Positions 46,435 to 56,540 of a stretch of 64,000 nt of DNA are shown here, one piece after another. The notes below the pieces were generated by a model. The model had not been told where the DNA came from, searched no databases, and saw only the letters and a list, made by a program, of their open reading frames with translations. The translations under genes were made by a program, and so were the position numbers. Source of the DNA: Eikenella exigua (lineage in GTDB: Bacteria; Pseudomonadota; Gammaproteobacteria; Burkholderiales; Neisseriaceae). Location: NCBI RefSeq assembly GCF_008805035.1, contig NZ_CP038018.1:930001-994000 (forward strand). The letters are read 5' to 3'. The first letter of the stretch is position 1. The number at the start of each line of letters is the position of its first letter.

Positions 46435-47070
46435 TCAAGCTGATTGCTTGGTACCGAAAATCTTGTCGCCGGCATCGCCCAAGCCAGGGATGATGTAGCC
46501 GTTTTCGTTGAGGTGGCTGTCGAGCGCGGCAGTGTAGATTTTCACGTCGGGGTGCTTGTCGTTCACCAGCTTCACGCCTTCCGGTGCGGCCACCAGCACC
46601 AAGGCAGTAATGTTGCGGCAGCCTTTTTTCTTCAGCAAATCAATGGTGGCCACCATCGAGCCGCCGGTGGCGAGCATCGGGTCGAGAATCATGGCCGGGC
46701 GTTTGTCCATTTTGCTCACCAATTTCTCGAAATAGGAAACCGGTTGCAGGGTTTCTTCGTCGCGCTGCAGGCCGACCACGCTGATCTTGGCAGTGGGCAA
46801 CAGATCTAGCACGCCATCGAGCATACCCAAACCAGCACGCAAAATCGGCACCACGGTTACGGTTTTGCCTTTAATCTGCTGGCCTTCGATGCGGCCACAC
46901 CAACCTTCGATGGCCAGCGGCTCGATTTCCAGATGGCGGCTGGCTTCGTAGGCCATCAGGCGGGCCAGCTCTTTTACCAAAGTACGGAATTGGTAGGTAT
47001 TGCAGTTGGCTTTACGCATCAGGGTGATTTTGTGCTTGATCAGCGGATGATCGATAACGGTTAAGTTCAT
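46435..47070 (-). CDS. upp: Uracil phosphoribosyltransferase
   Basis: A 211-residue pyrimidine salvage enzyme that makes UMP from uracil and PRPP. Family blocks are [22 protein letters not shown] at the N-terminus, [13 protein letters not shown] and the PRPP loop [12 protein letters not shown], with the uracil-binding [13 protein letters not shown] at the end. The ATG at 47070 (MNLTVIDHP) behind GAAGGAAA is preferred to one 18 nt upstream. Confidence 0.96.
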   Translation of the reverse strand: MNLTVIDHPLIKHKITLMRKANCNTYQFRTLVKELARLMAYEASRHLEIEPLAIEGWCGRIEGQQIKGKTVTVVPILRAGLGMLDGVLDLLPTAKISVVGLQRDEETLQPVSYFEKLVSKMDKRPAMILDPMLATGGSMVATIDLLKKKGCRNITALVLVAAPEGVKLVNDKHPDVKIYTAALDSHLNENGYIIPGLGDAGDKIFGTKQSA

Positions 47071-47221
47071 GGCTATGGTTTCCTTCATTTGATTTGGCGG
47101 GACGTATTTTAGCTTAACAGGCGGGCGGGAAAAAGCGGGGAGTATAATTTCTTCCTACAGCATTGGCTCGCCTGGTATTACATGCTGCTGACAGGGTGCA
47201 TCCCCGCTTGAGCACAGCAAA

Positions 47222-47249
47222 AGGCTACCTGAAAATTTTCAGGTAGCCT
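47222..47249. terminator. DUS-pair terminator after the alcohol dehydrogenase gene
   Basis: AGGCTACCTGAA (47222-47233) and inverse (47238-47249), 4-nt loop, flanked by A and T tracts. Confidence 0.8.
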
Positions 47250-47276
47250 CTTTATCATTTCAGTAAGCGAACCAGC

Positions 47277-48359
47277 TTACACTTCAATGATGACTTTCAT
47301 GGCTTTGGTGTCGGCAGCGTGTGTGAACACGTCGTAGGCCTTTTCCATTTCGCTGAATTTGAAGCGGTGGGTGGCCAGTTTTTCCATCGGCAGCTTGCTG
47401 GATTCACAAGCTTTCAGCAGCATGCCGGTGGTATTGGCATTTACCAGGCCGGTGGTAACGGTGATGTTCTTAATCCACAGTTTGGCCAAATCGAACTCCA
47501 CGGATTTACCGTGTACGCCCACGTTGGCCACATGGCCGCCTTCTTTCACCACTTTCTGGCAGATATCCCAAGTGGCAGGATAACCTACTGCTTCCATAGC
47601 GCAATCCACACCGCGGCCGCCGGTGATTTCCAAAATCTTGGCCACAGCGTCTTCTTTGTTAGGATTAATGGTGTGGGTGGCGCCCATTTCTTTGGCCATG
47701 GCCAGGCGGTTTTCGTCCATATCCACCACGATGATGGTGGCCGGAGAGTAGAACTGGGCAGTCAGCAGGCAGCCCATGCCCACGGGGCCGGCGCCAACGA
47801 TGGCAATGGCGTCACCAGGTTTTACTTGGCCGTACTGCACGCCGATTTCATGGCCGGTGGGCAGTGCATCGGAGAGGAATACGGCCACATCGGTATTGAG
47901 GGTTTCGGGCAGGTGGTAGAGTGAATTGTCGGCAAACGGAGTACGCACGTATTCTGCCTGGGTGCCGTCGATCATGTAGCCCATAATCCAGCCGCCCTCT
48001 TTGCGGCAGTGGGCGTAGAGCTGTTTCTGACAGTTGTCGCAAATACCGCAGCGGCTCACGCAGGATACGATAACTTTATCGCCCTTTTTGAAGTCTTTAA
48101 CGGCAGAGCCCACTTCTTCCACCACGCCGATGGCTTCGTGGCCGAGGATACGGCCTTCCCATTTGCCGGTTTTTTCGCGGGCAACAGCTTCGATTTCCGG
48201 GTTTTTACCTTTCATGATACCTAAATCCGTACCGCAAATGGTGGTTTTGGTAACGCGAATGATAGCATCAGTAGGATCAATGATAGTGGGAACCGGGCGA
48301 TCTTCGAAGCGGACATCGTTTTCGCCGTAATAGGTCATGGCCTTCATGGTCTTGCTCAT
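47277..48359 (-). CDS. Zinc-dependent alcohol dehydrogenase
   Basis: A 360-residue MDR-family dehydrogenase. Catalytic zinc ligands are in TICGTDLG (Cys) and GHEAIGVVEEVG (His-Glu). The structural zinc loop has four Cys (CVSRCGICDNCQKQLYAHC). The Rossmann motif is IVGAGPVGMG and VVDMDENRL selects NAD. Ethanol/propanol-type dehydrogenases and threonine dehydrogenase-like enzymes share this layout; substrate unresolved. A long AT-rich upstream region suggests its own control. Confidence 0.9.
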   Translation of the reverse strand: MSKTMKAMTYYGENDVRFEDRPVPTIIDPTDAIIRVTKTTICGTDLGIMKGKNPEIEAVAREKTGKWEGRILGHEAIGVVEEVGSAVKDFKKGDKVIVSCVSRCGICDNCQKQLYAHCRKEGGWIMGYMIDGTQAEYVRTPFADNSLYHLPETLNTDVAVFLSDALPTGHEIGVQYGQVKPGDAIAIVGAGPVGMGCLLTAQFYSPATIIVVDMDENRLAMAKEMGATHTINPNKEDAVAKILEITGGRGVDCAMEAVGYPATWDICQKVVKEGGHVANVGVHGKSVEFDLAKLWIKNITVTTGLVNANTTGMLLKACESSKLPMEKLATHRFKFSEMEKAYDVFTHAADTKAMKVIIEV

Positions 48360-48789
48360 TAGACTCTCCTAATGTGTTTACCGATAAATAATCAGTTGTT
48401 GGGAAAGAATCCAGGGAATTCCGGATAGTCCATTATAATCTTTAATTCTTCCCTAATGGTCAAATTTTCCATTTAAAAAATTAGAGTTATATTATAACAA
48501 TATCAGTTTGTGGAAATATTGTGTAAATAATAAGATAAGTTTCTATTTTAGAAGCGTTTACCGACAGCACAGATTAATCGAACTCTCGCTATGACGGTAG
48601 CCTATATTACCGTATTATCTTTTATTGTTATGGCTCACTGTTTGTATGGCTGCAACCATAGCTCTGTAAGCAGTGAATTGCTTTAGCTATAACATTAAAA
48701 GACTACCTGAAAACCCAATACTTGCCTCTCACAAAATACAAAACAGCCTCTATTCCAACTGAACGGAGGCTGTTTCTATACAAACAAAA
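48360..48789. other. AT-rich intergenic region between tsf and the dehydrogenase gene
   Basis: About 430 nt, more AT-rich than the surroundings, with a partial DUS near 48703 and the tsf terminator. No gene seen. It probably holds the dehydrogenase promoter; a regulator site could not be named. Confidence 0.45.
48741..48775 (-). terminator. Terminator of the rpsB-tsf operon
   Basis: AAACAGCCTC pairs perfectly with GAGGCTGTTT over a 15-nt loop, 15 nt after the tsf stop. Confidence 0.75.
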
Positions 48790-49644
48790 TTACACTTTAG
48801 CAGCCGCAGCCACTTCAGCAGCGTAATCTACTTCTTTTTTCTCGATGCCGTCTCCCACTTTGAAGCGGACGAAGTTCACGATCTCAGTACCCCGTTGTTT
48901 CAGGAACTGCTCAACAGTTTGATCAGGGTTCATCACGAAGGGTTGACCCAGCAGCGTTACTTCAGCCAAGAATTTCTTCACGCGGCCTTCCACCATTTTG
49001 GCGGCGATTTCGGCGGGCTTGCCGGAAGCAATCGCCTGCTCGGTGTAGATGTGACGCTCTTTAGCCACCACTTCGGGATCAACCTGCTCGGCAGAAATGC
49101 ATTGTGGCTTAGAAGCCACGATGTGCATGCCAACGTGGCGGGCAGTGGTCTCATCGCCTTTGTACTCCACCAGCACGCCTTCAGTGGCGGCAGCACCATG
49201 GATGTAGGTGGTGAGGCTGTTGGCAGCTTCGATGATTTCAAAGCGGCGTACAGAAATGTTTTCGCCCAATTTGGCAATCACGGCTTTGCGCTCGCCTTCC
49301 ACCAATTCGGCCAGGGCTTCAACAGTGGCCGGTTTTTTCTCAGCAGCAGTTTTGGCTACGGATTGGGCAAAGGCGATGAAGCCGGTGTCTTTGGCCACGA
49401 AGTCGGTTTCGCAGTTCACTTCCACCAAAGCGCCAACTTTGCCTTCAATAGCATAAGCCAACACGCCTTCAGCAGCGGTACGGCCGGCCAGCTTGCTGGC
49501 TTTAGCGCCGGATTTAATACGCAGGATTTCTTCAGCTTTGGCCATGTCGCCATCGGCTTCCACCAGGGCTTTTTTGCATTCCATCATGCCCAAGCCAGTG
49601 GCGGCACGCAGATCAGCAACCATTTTTGCGGTAATTGCAGACAT
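48790..49644 (-). CDS. tsf: Elongation factor Ts
   Basis: A 284-residue nucleotide exchange factor for EF-Tu. The N-terminal UBA-like domain ([20 protein letters not shown]) and the core motif [12 protein letters not shown] are diagnostic. Length standard. It follows rpsB in the same unit, with a DUS pair in the 130-nt spacer that may reduce downstream expression. Confidence 0.98.
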   Translation of the reverse strand: MSAITAKMVADLRAATGLGMMECKKALVEADGDMAKAEEILRIKSGAKASKLAGRTAAEGVLAYAIEGKVGALVEVNCETDFVAKDTGFIAFAQSVAKTAAEKKPATVEALAELVEGERKAVIAKLGENISVRRFEIIEAANSLTTYIHGAAATEGVLVEYKGDETTARHVGMHIVASKPQCISAEQVDPEVVAKERHIYTEQAIASGKPAEIAAKMVEGRVKKFLAEVTLLGQPFVMNPDQTVEQFLKQRGTEIVNFVRFKVGDGIEKKEVDYAAEVAAAAKV

Positions 49645-49701
49645 TATTTACTCCTGTTTTATTGAGAAACGCGGCCGGATGCCGCGCTTTGGATAAATTG
49701 A

Positions 49702-49761
49702 AGGCTACCTGAAAGGCCGGATTGGGCGTCCGCTTGTTGAAGCGGTGTGTTCAGGTAGCCT
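49702..49761 (-). terminator. DUS pair in the rpsB-tsf spacer
   Basis: DUS at 49702-49713 and inverse at 49750-49761 with a 36-nt loop. Could attenuate read-through into tsf. Confidence 0.45.
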
Positions 49762-49774
49762 CATGCGGATCGGC

Positions 49775-50518
49775 TTAGGCAGATTCAGCTTCGTCGGCAG
49801 CAGCCTGCTGTGCGGCGGCTACGGTTTCAGCCAAGGCCTGGTTTTTACCTTCCAATACGGCATCAGCGATACCGCGGCAGTACAGACGGATGGCTTTGGC
49901 GGAGTCGTCGTTACCAGGGATAACGTGTTTCACGCCTTCCGGATCGTTATTGGTATCCACCACGCCGATTACCGGAATACCCAGTTTGCCGGCTTCGGTC
50001 AGCGTACCTTTTTGGTAGCCGGTATCAATCACGAAAATGGCGTCGGGCAGGCCTTTCATGTTTTTAATGCCGCCGAGTGAACGTTCCAGCTTTTCCACTT
50101 CGCGTTGAATGGTGAGTAGTTCTTTTTTGTTGTAACCGCTGGCTTCAGCATTTTCCAAAATGGCAGCTTTTTCTTCCAAGCGTTTGATAGACTGCTTAAC
50201 GGTTTTGTAGTTGGTCAGCATACCGCCCAACCAGCGGTGATCCACATAGGGCATACCGGCACGGGTGGCTTCTTCACGCACGATATCACGGGCTTGGCGC
50301 TTGGTGCCGACAAACAGAATGGTGCCTTTGTTAGCAGCCAAACGGCGAACGGCGTCTTGCGCTTCCTGGAACAGGGGCAGGGTTTTTTCCAAGTTTACGA
50401 TATGGATTTTGTTGCGGGCGCCGAAAATGTATTGTTCCATTTTCGGGTTCCAGTAACGGGTCTGATGACCGAAGTGAACACCTGCTTCCAACATCTGGCG
50501 CATAGTAATCTGAGACAT
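49775..50518 (-). CDS. rpsB: 30S ribosomal protein S2
   Basis: A 247-residue S2. Signature stretches: [20 protein letters not shown] at the N-terminus and [25 protein letters not shown]. It leads the rpsB-tsf unit and is preceded by a sigma-70-like promoter (50646-50674) and a hairpin/T-tract in the leader, compatible with the known S2 feedback control in proteobacteria. Confidence 0.98.
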   Translation of the reverse strand: MSQITMRQMLEAGVHFGHQTRYWNPKMEQYIFGARNKIHIVNLEKTLPLFQEAQDAVRRLAANKGTILFVGTKRQARDIVREEATRAGMPYVDHRWLGGMLTNYKTVKQSIKRLEEKAAILENAEASGYNKKELLTIQREVEKLERSLGGIKNMKGLPDAIFVIDTGYQKGTLTEAGKLGIPVIGVVDTNNDPEGVKHVIPGNDDSAKAIRLYCRGIADAVLEGKNQALAETVAAAQQAAADEAESA

Positions 50519-50610
50519 TTATTTTCCTTACAAAGGGTTATAGCAAACATCAATGCACACAGAATCTCAAAACCGAGACACCCTTTGGTGCAAGATGCGA
50601 GCGTTAAGAT

Positions 50611-50641
50611 AAAAAAGAAACAGCTTTCAAAACGAAAGCTG
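50611..50641 (-). terminator. Hairpin with T-tract in the rpsB leader
   Basis: On the minus strand CAGCTTTC pairs with GAAAGCTG and is followed by TTTCTTTTTT. It is either the terminator of the upstream small gene or an attenuator for rpsB. Confidence 0.55.
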
Positions 50642-50645
50642 CGGG

Positions 50646-50674
50646 ATTATAGGAGAAAAGTGTTATTTTGGCAA
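50646..50674 (-). promoter_or_regulatory. Sigma-70-type promoter for rpsB-tsf
   Basis: On the minus strand TTGCCA, 17 nt, TATAAT. It overlaps the 3' end of the small membrane-protein gene and lies just upstream of the hairpin. Confidence 0.65.
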
Positions 50675-50857
50675 GGCTTCCCTACCCTGCTTTTCTTCCT
50701 GTTTGAGGCGTTTGTTGCGCAAACGGATATAAACCACCCAAAACGCAAACAACGTGGGCAATATCGTCCACACCACCAAATAAATCAGCATCCGCGCCAA
50801 CGATGGCTGAGCGAGGGCAAACACCAGGGTAACAAAAAATATAGCCGATAAAAACAA
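50663..50857 (-). CDS. Small inner-membrane protein, TTG start
   Basis: A 64-residue protein with two hydrophobic segments (LSAIFFVTLVFALAQ and MLIYLVVWTILPTLFAFWVVY) and a charged tail (RLRNKRLKQEEKQGREALPK). The start appears to be TTG at 50857. An ATG 10 nt upstream is out of frame and gives a non-hydrophobic product. The amphipathic, positive-inside pattern supports a real gene; function unknown. It lies between clpX and rpsB on the same strand. Confidence 0.5.
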   Translation of the reverse strand: MFLSAIFFVTLVFALAQPSLARMLIYLVVWTILPTLFAFWVVYIRLRNKRLKQEEKQGREALPK

Positions 50858-50883
50858 TGCGCCACATGGTGTCTTTCTGATAG

Positions 50884-50921
50884 GACTACCTGAAAACAGG
50901 ATTGATATTTTCAGGTAGCCT
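50884..50921. terminator. DUS-pair terminator after clpX
   Basis: One-mismatch DUS (50884-50895) opposite a perfect DUS (50910-50921). Confidence 0.6.
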
Positions 50922-50932
50922 CATGCCTACTG

Positions 50933-52183
50933 CTACGGTAGCTGATATTCCTGCCCGTCTGCAGTAAGAAGTTTGGGCTGGCAGTTATCGTTAATCACTG
51001 TTTCGTCAATCACTACTGTTTTCACCTGTTCTTTGATATCTGGCAGGCGGAACATGGTTTCCAACAGAGCGTGCTCCACAATCGAACGCAGGCCGCGCGC
51101 GCCAGTTTTGCGCTGCATAGCAAGTTTGGCGATACTGCACAGAGCAGACGGCTGCACCTTCAGCTCCACCCCCTCCATTTCAAACAGCGTTTGATATTGT
51201 TTCACCAAGGCATTTTTCGGTTCTGTCAGAATGCTGATAAGTGCTTCTTCATCCAACTCAGCCAGTGTGGCAATCACCGGCAAACGGCCAATCAGCTCAG
51301 GAATCAGGCCAAATTTAATCAAATCCTCCGGTTCAACAATTTCAAACAGTTCAGTAACGTCGGCATCTTCATCTTTGCTGTGCACCGAAGCGCCGAAGCC
51401 GATACCGCCCTTTTCCGTACGCTGGCGAATAACCTTTTCCAAGCCGGCAAACGCGCCGCCGCAGATGAACAGGATATTGGTGGTATCCACCTGAATAAAA
51501 TCCTGATTCGGGTGCTTGCGTCCACCCTGCGGCGGCACGGACGCCACCGTGCCTTCAATCAGTTTCAACAAAGCCTGTTGCACACCCTCGCCGGATACAT
51601 CGCGGGTAATCGATGGATTGTCGCTCTTGCGCGATATTTTGTCGATTTCGTCAATATAGACAATACCTTTCTGCGCCTTCTCCACATTAAAATCGCAATT
51701 ACCCAAGAGCTTGGTAATAATCTGCTCCACGTCCTCGCCCACATAACCGGCTTCGGTAAGCGTGGTGGCATCGGCCATGACAAACGGCACGTCCAAACGC
51801 CGTGCCAAGCTTTGCGCCAGCAAAGTTTTACCTGAGCCGGTGGGGCCGATGAGCAAAATGTTGGATTTGGCCAACTCTACATTATCGCCCTCTTTCGGAT
51901 GCCGCAGGCGTTTATAGTGGTTGTACACCGCTACCGCCAGCACCTTTTTGGCCTGTTCCTGGCCGATAACGTGCTGGTTCAAATTGCTGACAATTTCAGC
52001 CGGCGTGGGCAACCTGTCTTCGCCGGAGTGCGTTTCGCCATCCGCTGTACCCTCGCTGTGGATCATGTGGCTGCAGGTGTCGATACACTCGTTGCAAATC
52101 AATGCATTATCGCCTTCAATCAGGTTTTTTATTTCGTTTTCCGATTTGCCGCAGAAAGAACAGTATCGGGTTTCGTTGCTCAT
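50933..52183 (-). CDS. clpX: ATP-dependent Clp protease ATP-binding subunit ClpX
   Basis: A 416-residue AAA+ unfoldase for ClpP. Elements in order are the C4 zinc-binding domain ([11 protein letters not shown]...CNECIDTC), Walker A GPTGSGKT, the pore loop GYVGED, Walker B VYIDEIDK and the ClpP-docking IGF-type loop (GGIGFGAS). Length standard. clpP is not next to it in this window. Confidence 0.98.
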   Translation of the reverse strand: MSNETRYCSFCGKSENEIKNLIEGDNALICNECIDTCSHMIHSEGTADGETHSGEDRLPTPAEIVSNLNQHVIGQEQAKKVLAVAVYNHYKRLRHPKEGDNVELAKSNILLIGPTGSGKTLLAQSLARRLDVPFVMADATTLTEAGYVGEDVEQIITKLLGNCDFNVEKAQKGIVYIDEIDKISRKSDNPSITRDVSGEGVQQALLKLIEGTVASVPPQGGRKHPNQDFIQVDTTNILFICGGAFAGLEKVIRQRTEKGGIGFGASVHSKDEDADVTELFEIVEPEDLIKFGLIPELIGRLPVIATLAELDEEALISILTEPKNALVKQYQTLFEMEGVELKVQPSALCSIAKLAMQRKTGARGLRSIVEHALLETMFRLPDIKEQVKTVVIDETVINDNCQPKLLTADGQEYQLP

Positions 52184-52487
52184 TTGGTGTGATTCCGCAA
52201 TGTAATATGTTGTGCCGTAAGAAGATGGCGAAATGCGAAAGTATATAGGGGAATCCTGCGCACATCAACGCAGACACTGCCGCCATCAGTGCTATATCCC
52301 TATTATTATCTTCATAGCAAAACCTGCCCTTTACAAAAATTCTTTTACACTATCTAGGGTTTACAAACTTGTATTTTTTATCCACAATGAGCAGGTTTTT
52401 ATTTTTACCGTTAAAACAGATATTTGCCTGCTGCAACAGTAAACCGCCTGATGGCATTGGAACACAACAGACTGATAGGTAACAAAA
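52184..52487. other. Intergenic region between divergent clpX and pbpG
   Basis: About 300 nt without a gene or DUS. It must hold both promoters. TTTACA-like hexamers occur near 52345-52370, but no convincing -10 pairing was found. Confidence 0.4.
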
Positions 52488-53432
52488 TTGTTTGCAATTA
52501 AAAAGACTTGGCTGATTTTGGCCACCGGATTGAGCCTGGCCTTGGCCAGCCTGCCCGCCGCCGCGCAAGACGACATCGATGTGCTTGGCCAGTTCCTTGA
52601 ACAAAACCTGCCCGTGCAAGACGACCCGCTTGGCACTTTCCTCAGCAGCCGTCCGGCTGAACGGGTGGAAGCCCAGGCTGCCGTAGCCGGGCCGCTGCTC
52701 ACTTCGCAATCTGCACTGATTATGAATGGCCGCAGCGGCGAGATTCTGTATCAAAAAGGTATCGACCAAGTTCGCCCCATCGCTTCCATTTCCAAGCTGA
52801 TGGCTGCTATGGTGGTGCTGGACGCCCGCCAGAACATGAATGAAACCCTGGAAATTACCGAAGCCGAAATCGACCGCCTCAAAGGCACCGGTAGCCGTCT
52901 TTCTGTGGGCACCACCCTCACCCGCCGCGAAATGCTGCACCTGGGTCTGATGAGCAGCGAAAACCGCGCCATCCACGCTCTTGCCCGCAACTATCCCGGC
53001 GGCCTGCCTGCCTTCATGAGCGCCATGAACCGCAAAGCGCAGAGCCTCGGCATGCAGCAAACCCGTTTCTACGACCCCACCGGCCTTGATTTCCGCAATG
53101 TATCCACTGCGCGTGATTTAAGCCTGATGGTGCGTGCTGCCCACGAATACCCGCTGATTCGCCAATTCTCCACTTCCAATTCCGGCTCCGCCCAAACCAG
53201 CAACGGCCGAGTGCAGCAATACCGCAACTCCAACGCCTTGGTGCGCGAAGGTACTTGGAATATCTCTTTACAGAAAACCGGCTACATCCGCGAAAGCGGC
53301 CGCTCCATGGTGCTGTATGCCAACGTACAGCGCCAGCCGCTGATTATCGTGCTGCTCAATTCCCCCTCGCCCACCACCCGCGTAAACGATGCGCGTGCGA
53401 TTCAAAACTGGGTGAACGGCCGCGAAATTTAA
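52488..53432 (+). CDS. pbpG: D-alanyl-D-alanine endopeptidase (PBP7 type)
   Basis: A 314-residue periplasmic low-molecular-mass PBP that cleaves peptidoglycan cross-links. Signal peptide MFAIKKTWLILATGLSLALASLPAAA. Active-site motifs: S100-I-S-K103 (IASISKLM), SSEN and KTG (LQKTGYI). The start must be TTG at 52488, because in-frame stops lie just upstream (TGA, TAG at 52473-52481). An AGGT element is 7 nt away. Confidence 0.93.
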   Translation: MFAIKKTWLILATGLSLALASLPAAAQDDIDVLGQFLEQNLPVQDDPLGTFLSSRPAERVEAQAAVAGPLLTSQSALIMNGRSGEILYQKGIDQVRPIASISKLMAAMVVLDARQNMNETLEITEAEIDRLKGTGSRLSVGTTLTRREMLHLGLMSSENRAIHALARNYPGGLPAFMSAMNRKAQSLGMQQTRFYDPTGLDFRNVSTARDLSLMVRAAHEYPLIRQFSTSNSGSAQTSNGRVQQYRNSNALVREGTWNISLQKTGYIRESGRSMVLYANVQRQPLIIVLLNSPSPTTRVNDARAIQNWVNGREI

Positions 53433-53463
53433 GCCTAATCGGCTTTTTGCATACGCAATATAA

Positions 53464-53504
53464 AGGCTACCTGAAAATAGATACTTTACTTTTTCAGGTA
53501 GCCT
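53464..53504. terminator. DUS-pair terminator after pbpG
   Basis: Inverted Eikenella DUS at 53464-53475 and 53493-53504. Confidence 0.75.
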
Positions 53505-53520
53505 GTGGTGTATGATGGGG

Positions 53521-53550
53521 TTCAGGCAGCCTGATTTGAGGCTGCCTGAA
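53521..53550. terminator. Simonsiella-dialect DUS pair after bioH
   Basis: TTCAGGCAGCCT (53521-53532) and AGGCTGCCTGAA (53539-53550), both in the Simonsiella-type dialect and not Eikenella. Placed to terminate bioH. Confidence 0.7.
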
Positions 53551-53597
53551 AACGTACGCTTTAACGAAATTAAAATAGTTTATTATTTTTCAGCCAG

Positions 53598-54344
53598 CTA
53601 TGCTTTTTCAGGCAGCCCGATGAACGCGCGGTAGGCGGCAGAAAATCCATCAGCATGGCTCAAAAACGGGATGTGCGCGGCCTTATCAATCAGCAGCAGG
53701 CGGCCGTTTGGTAGGTGGCGGTACAGGTATTCGCCCATACGTGGCGGGGTGATGCCGTCTTTGCCGCCGAACACGAGCAACACAGGGCACTGCACCTGCG
53801 GTAGCAACGCGCGGGCATCGGTGCGCAGCACGGCATCCAGCGCGGCTTGCAGGCCGGGCGGCACGCCGTGGCGGATGATCTCCGGCAACACTTCATCAGC
53901 AAGGTGGGTGCGTTCGGGGATGTGCAAAAATTGCAGCTGCAAAAACTGGCGCATATATTTGGCAAAATCTTGGACAAACAGCGGTATCATCTTGCCCAGA
54001 GCAGGTTTGGCCAAACCCTCGGGATAATCCGGCGTGGCGGTGAGGCGAGCGAAACTGGCGGTGAGGCACAGGCTGCGCACTTTTTCGGGATGACGCGCAG
54101 CCATATGCAGCGCCACCAGCCCGCCGAGCGACCAGCCGAGCAGGTGTGTAGGCTCGTTTAACTGTGCCGCCAGCGAGTCGGCCACCACGGCCACATCGAA
54201 CGTGCCGTCAAATCCAGCCGTACCGTGGCCGGGCAAATCGGGCGCGGCAACGCGGCATTCGGGCAGGCCGACAGCCAGCAGGTCGAAAATATGGTGGTTG
54301 GCCGCCCAACCGTGCAACAGCATAACATTTACGGAATCAGACAT
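53598..54344 (-). CDS. bioH: Pimeloyl-[ACP] methyl ester esterase BioH
   Basis: A 248-residue alpha/beta hydrolase that removes the methyl ester to release pimeloyl-ACP for biotin synthesis. Features are [17 protein letters not shown] (oxyanion region), nucleophile elbow [22 protein letters not shown] (Asp) and [11 protein letters not shown] (His). The C-terminal codons contain an 11/12 Simonsiella-type DUS (53607-53618), encoding GLPEKA. Its ATG abuts that of comF on the other strand. Confidence 0.92.
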   Translation of the reverse strand: MSDSVNVMLLHGWAANHHIFDLLAVGLPECRVAAPDLPGHGTAGFDGTFDVAVVADSLAAQLNEPTHLLGWSLGGLVALHMAARHPEKVRSLCLTASFARLTATPDYPEGLAKPALGKMIPLFVQDFAKYMRQFLQLQFLHIPERTHLADEVLPEIIRHGVPPGLQAALDAVLRTDARALLPQVQCPVLLVFGGKDGITPPRMGEYLYRHLPNGRLLLIDKAAHIPFLSHADGFSAAYRAFIGLPEKA

Positions 54345-55100
54345 ATGGCACTTTCAACTTGGTTAGTTGGGCAGTGGCAGCGTTTTAGCTCCGCAGAACC
54401 TCGCTTCGCTCGTTTTAAGGCAGCCTCCAGCCAGGGCAAACGCTGCGTATTATGCCATGAATTATCCGGCAGCCAGGCATTGTGCGGCGGCTGCACGGCG
54501 GATTTGCACTGTCTGCGGCCGGATGCGCGCCGCCGCTGCCCATTGTGTGCCGGCATTTCTGCTTCCGGCCTACCATGCGGCCACTGCCAACGCAAACCGC
54601 CGCCGCAAACCCTGCTCCATGCCGCCTTCGCCTACCGGCCGCCGCTGAGCAATCTGCTGTACGCCTACAAATTCCTCGGCCGCAACGATTTATATGCCGC
54701 CTTAGCCGAGCTGATGCTGGCCGAGCCGCCCGTGTGGCCGACTCCGCCGGATTTAGTGGTGGCTGTGCCATTGAGTGTGCGGCGGCTGCACAAGCGCGGT
54801 TTCAACCAAAGCCTGCTTCTGGCCGAGGCCATAGCCAAGCACCTGAATCTGCCGTTATTACCGCCATTTGCAGTAACCCGCTCCCACCGACCGGCACAAA
54901 GCACCCTGCCCCGAAATGAGCGTGCCAAAAACGTGTGCGGCATTTTTCAGGTAGCCTCAGCAGCGGATGTAAAGAACCGTCATGTGCTGTTAATCGACGA
55001 TGTTGTTACCAGCGGTGCAACAATTGGCGAACTTGCCCGAACTTTACAGCGGGCGGGGGCTGCAGCGGTTTATGGTTGGGTGTTCGCCCGCGCCGAATGA
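54345..55100 (+). CDS. comF: ComF-family phosphoribosyltransferase-like protein
   Basis: A 251-residue ComF/GntX protein needed for DNA uptake in several naturally competent bacteria. The N-terminal Cys pairs (CVLCHEL, CGGC, CPLC, CGHC) form a likely zinc ribbon; the C-terminal domain has the PRPP loop [14 protein letters not shown]. Divergent from bioH with no gap: CATATG contains both start codons. A DUS at about 54945-54956 encodes FQVAS. Near the 5' end (54390-54415) a degenerate extended DUS repeat has become coding. Confidence 0.93.
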   Translation: MALSTWLVGQWQRFSSAEPRFARFKAASSQGKRCVLCHELSGSQALCGGCTADLHCLRPDARRRCPLCAGISASGLPCGHCQRKPPPQTLLHAAFAYRPPLSNLLYAYKFLGRNDLYAALAELMLAEPPVWPTPPDLVVAVPLSVRRLHKRGFNQSLLLAEAIAKHLNLPLLPPFAVTRSHRPAQSTLPRNERAKNVCGIFQVASAADVKNRHVLLIDDVVTSGATIGELARTLQRAGAAAVYGWVFARAE

Positions 55101-55210
55101 AAAGATAATTGACGTAGTTACCCTGCTGCGGCATCATGCCGCGCATCGTCCTAACGGCTGGTTTGTTGCAAATCAGCCTTATTTGTTTGAATTTCGCTGC
55201 ATATCGCTTC

Positions 55211-55675
55211 ATGTTCAGCATTGTTTTATACCAACCCGAAATCCCGCCCAACACCGGCAACATCATCCGTCTGTGCGCTAACAGCGGCGCTGATTTGCAT
55301 TTGGTGAAGCCGCTGGGTTTCCCGTTGGATTCAGCCAAAATGAAGCGTGCCGGGCTCGATTATCACGAATTTGCCCGTATCAGCCTGCACGAAACCTTTG
55401 AAGATTGCCTTGCCGCCTTGGAAGGGCGCCGTATATTCGCGCTCACCACCAAAGGCCGCACCCGCCCCGACCAAGCTGAATTCCGGCCGGACGATGTTTT
55501 CTTGTTTGGCCCAGAAACCCGCGGTTTGCCGGCAGCAATCCTCGAAAGGCTACCTGAAAACCAAAAATTGCGCCTGCCCATGCTACCCGGCAGCCGCAGC
55601 ATGAACCTTTCCAACACGGTGGCCGTAATGCTGTATGAAGCATGGCGGCAAAATGGCTACCGAGGCGGTATCTAA
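55211..55675 (+). CDS. trmL: tRNA (cytidine(34)-2'-O)-methyltransferase TrmL
   Basis: A 154-residue SPOUT-class enzyme that methylates the wobble base of tRNA-Leu. Key blocks: [33 protein letters not shown] and [22 protein letters not shown] (trefoil knot). Start at 55211 by homology; the longer frame to 55136 has no ribosome site. A DUS at 55548-55559 encodes RLPEN. Confidence 0.95.
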   Translation: MFSIVLYQPEIPPNTGNIIRLCANSGADLHLVKPLGFPLDSAKMKRAGLDYHEFARISLHETFEDCLAALEGRRIFALTTKGRTRPDQAEFRPDDVFLFGPETRGLPAAILERLPENQKLRLPMLPGSRSMNLSNTVAVMLYEAWRQNGYRGGI

Positions 55676-55714
55676 CCGCCAACAACCCCATCCACTCAAG
55701 AAACGGAGTCTATT

Positions 55715-56521
55715 TTGGCTAAATTGAAAAATGCCTTCTTTATCGGCATCACTGCCGCTATCGGTCTGTGTACCGCCCTAATTAACACCGCCGCTGCCGA
55801 ACCCAAAGCCGCAACGGCCAAGCCCGCCGCCCGGCAGCATTACCACAGCCGCGGCAGCATTCATTTAAACGCCGTCGCCAAACCCGAACGGCTTCACCAA
55901 TCCGCCAACCGCAGCTACCAAGTACGCGGTGTGCGCTATACCCCGATGACCAATGTGCGCCAATTCACTCAAACCGGTCGCGCATCCTGGTATGGCCGCC
56001 AATTCCACGGCCGCCTTACTGCTTCCGGCGAGCGCTACGACATGAACCTCATGACCGCCGCCCACAAAACCCTGCCCATCCCCAGCTATGCCCGCGTAAC
56101 CAATCTTTCCAACGGCAAAAGCGTGGTGGTGCGCATTAACGACCGTGGCCCCTTCCACAGCAGCCGCGTAATCGACGTATCCCAATCTGCCGCCCGCCAG
56201 CTCGGCTTCATCAATGCCGGCACCGCCAACGTGCGCATCGAACAAATCCTGCCCAGCCAGGCACGCGCCGAGGCCGAAACCCAGCAGCCCGCTGCCAAAC
56301 CAGCCGGCAATATTTATGTGGACTTGCGCCACTTCAACCAGCGCAAAGCCGCCCATGACTACGTAGTACAAACCACCACCCGCCTGCGCCACGCCAACAA
56401 TACCAGCCAACAGGTATTCATGGTGCCGCAGCGCAACGGCGGCTTCCTCGTCCGCATGGGACCATTCACCCACCAAGACAAGGCCGATCAAACCAAGGCT
56501 GTGGTTACTACCGAACTATAA
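55715..56521 (+). CDS. rlpA: RlpA-type septal lytic transglycosylase
   Basis: A 268-residue exported protein that acts on denuded glycan at the septum. A signal peptide (KNAFFIGITAAIGLCTALINTAAA) is followed by the double-psi beta-barrel (GRASWYGRQFHGRLTASGE, VVVRINDRGPFHSSRVIDVS) and a C-terminal SPOR-like part (IYVDLRHFNQRKAAHD...LVRMGPFTHQDKADQ). The start is TTG at 55715 behind GGAG. There is no lipobox Cys, unlike E. coli RlpA, so it may be soluble in the periplasm. Confidence 0.9.
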   Translation: MAKLKNAFFIGITAAIGLCTALINTAAAEPKAATAKPAARQHYHSRGSIHLNAVAKPERLHQSANRSYQVRGVRYTPMTNVRQFTQTGRASWYGRQFHGRLTASGERYDMNLMTAAHKTLPIPSYARVTNLSNGKSVVVRINDRGPFHSSRVIDVSQSAARQLGFINAGTANVRIEQILPSQARAEAETQQPAAKPAGNIYVDLRHFNQRKAAHDYVVQTTTRLRHANNTSQQVFMVPQRNGGFLVRMGPFTHQDKADQTKAVVTTEL

Positions 56522-56540
56522 GCGCCAACTATCGGCAAAC

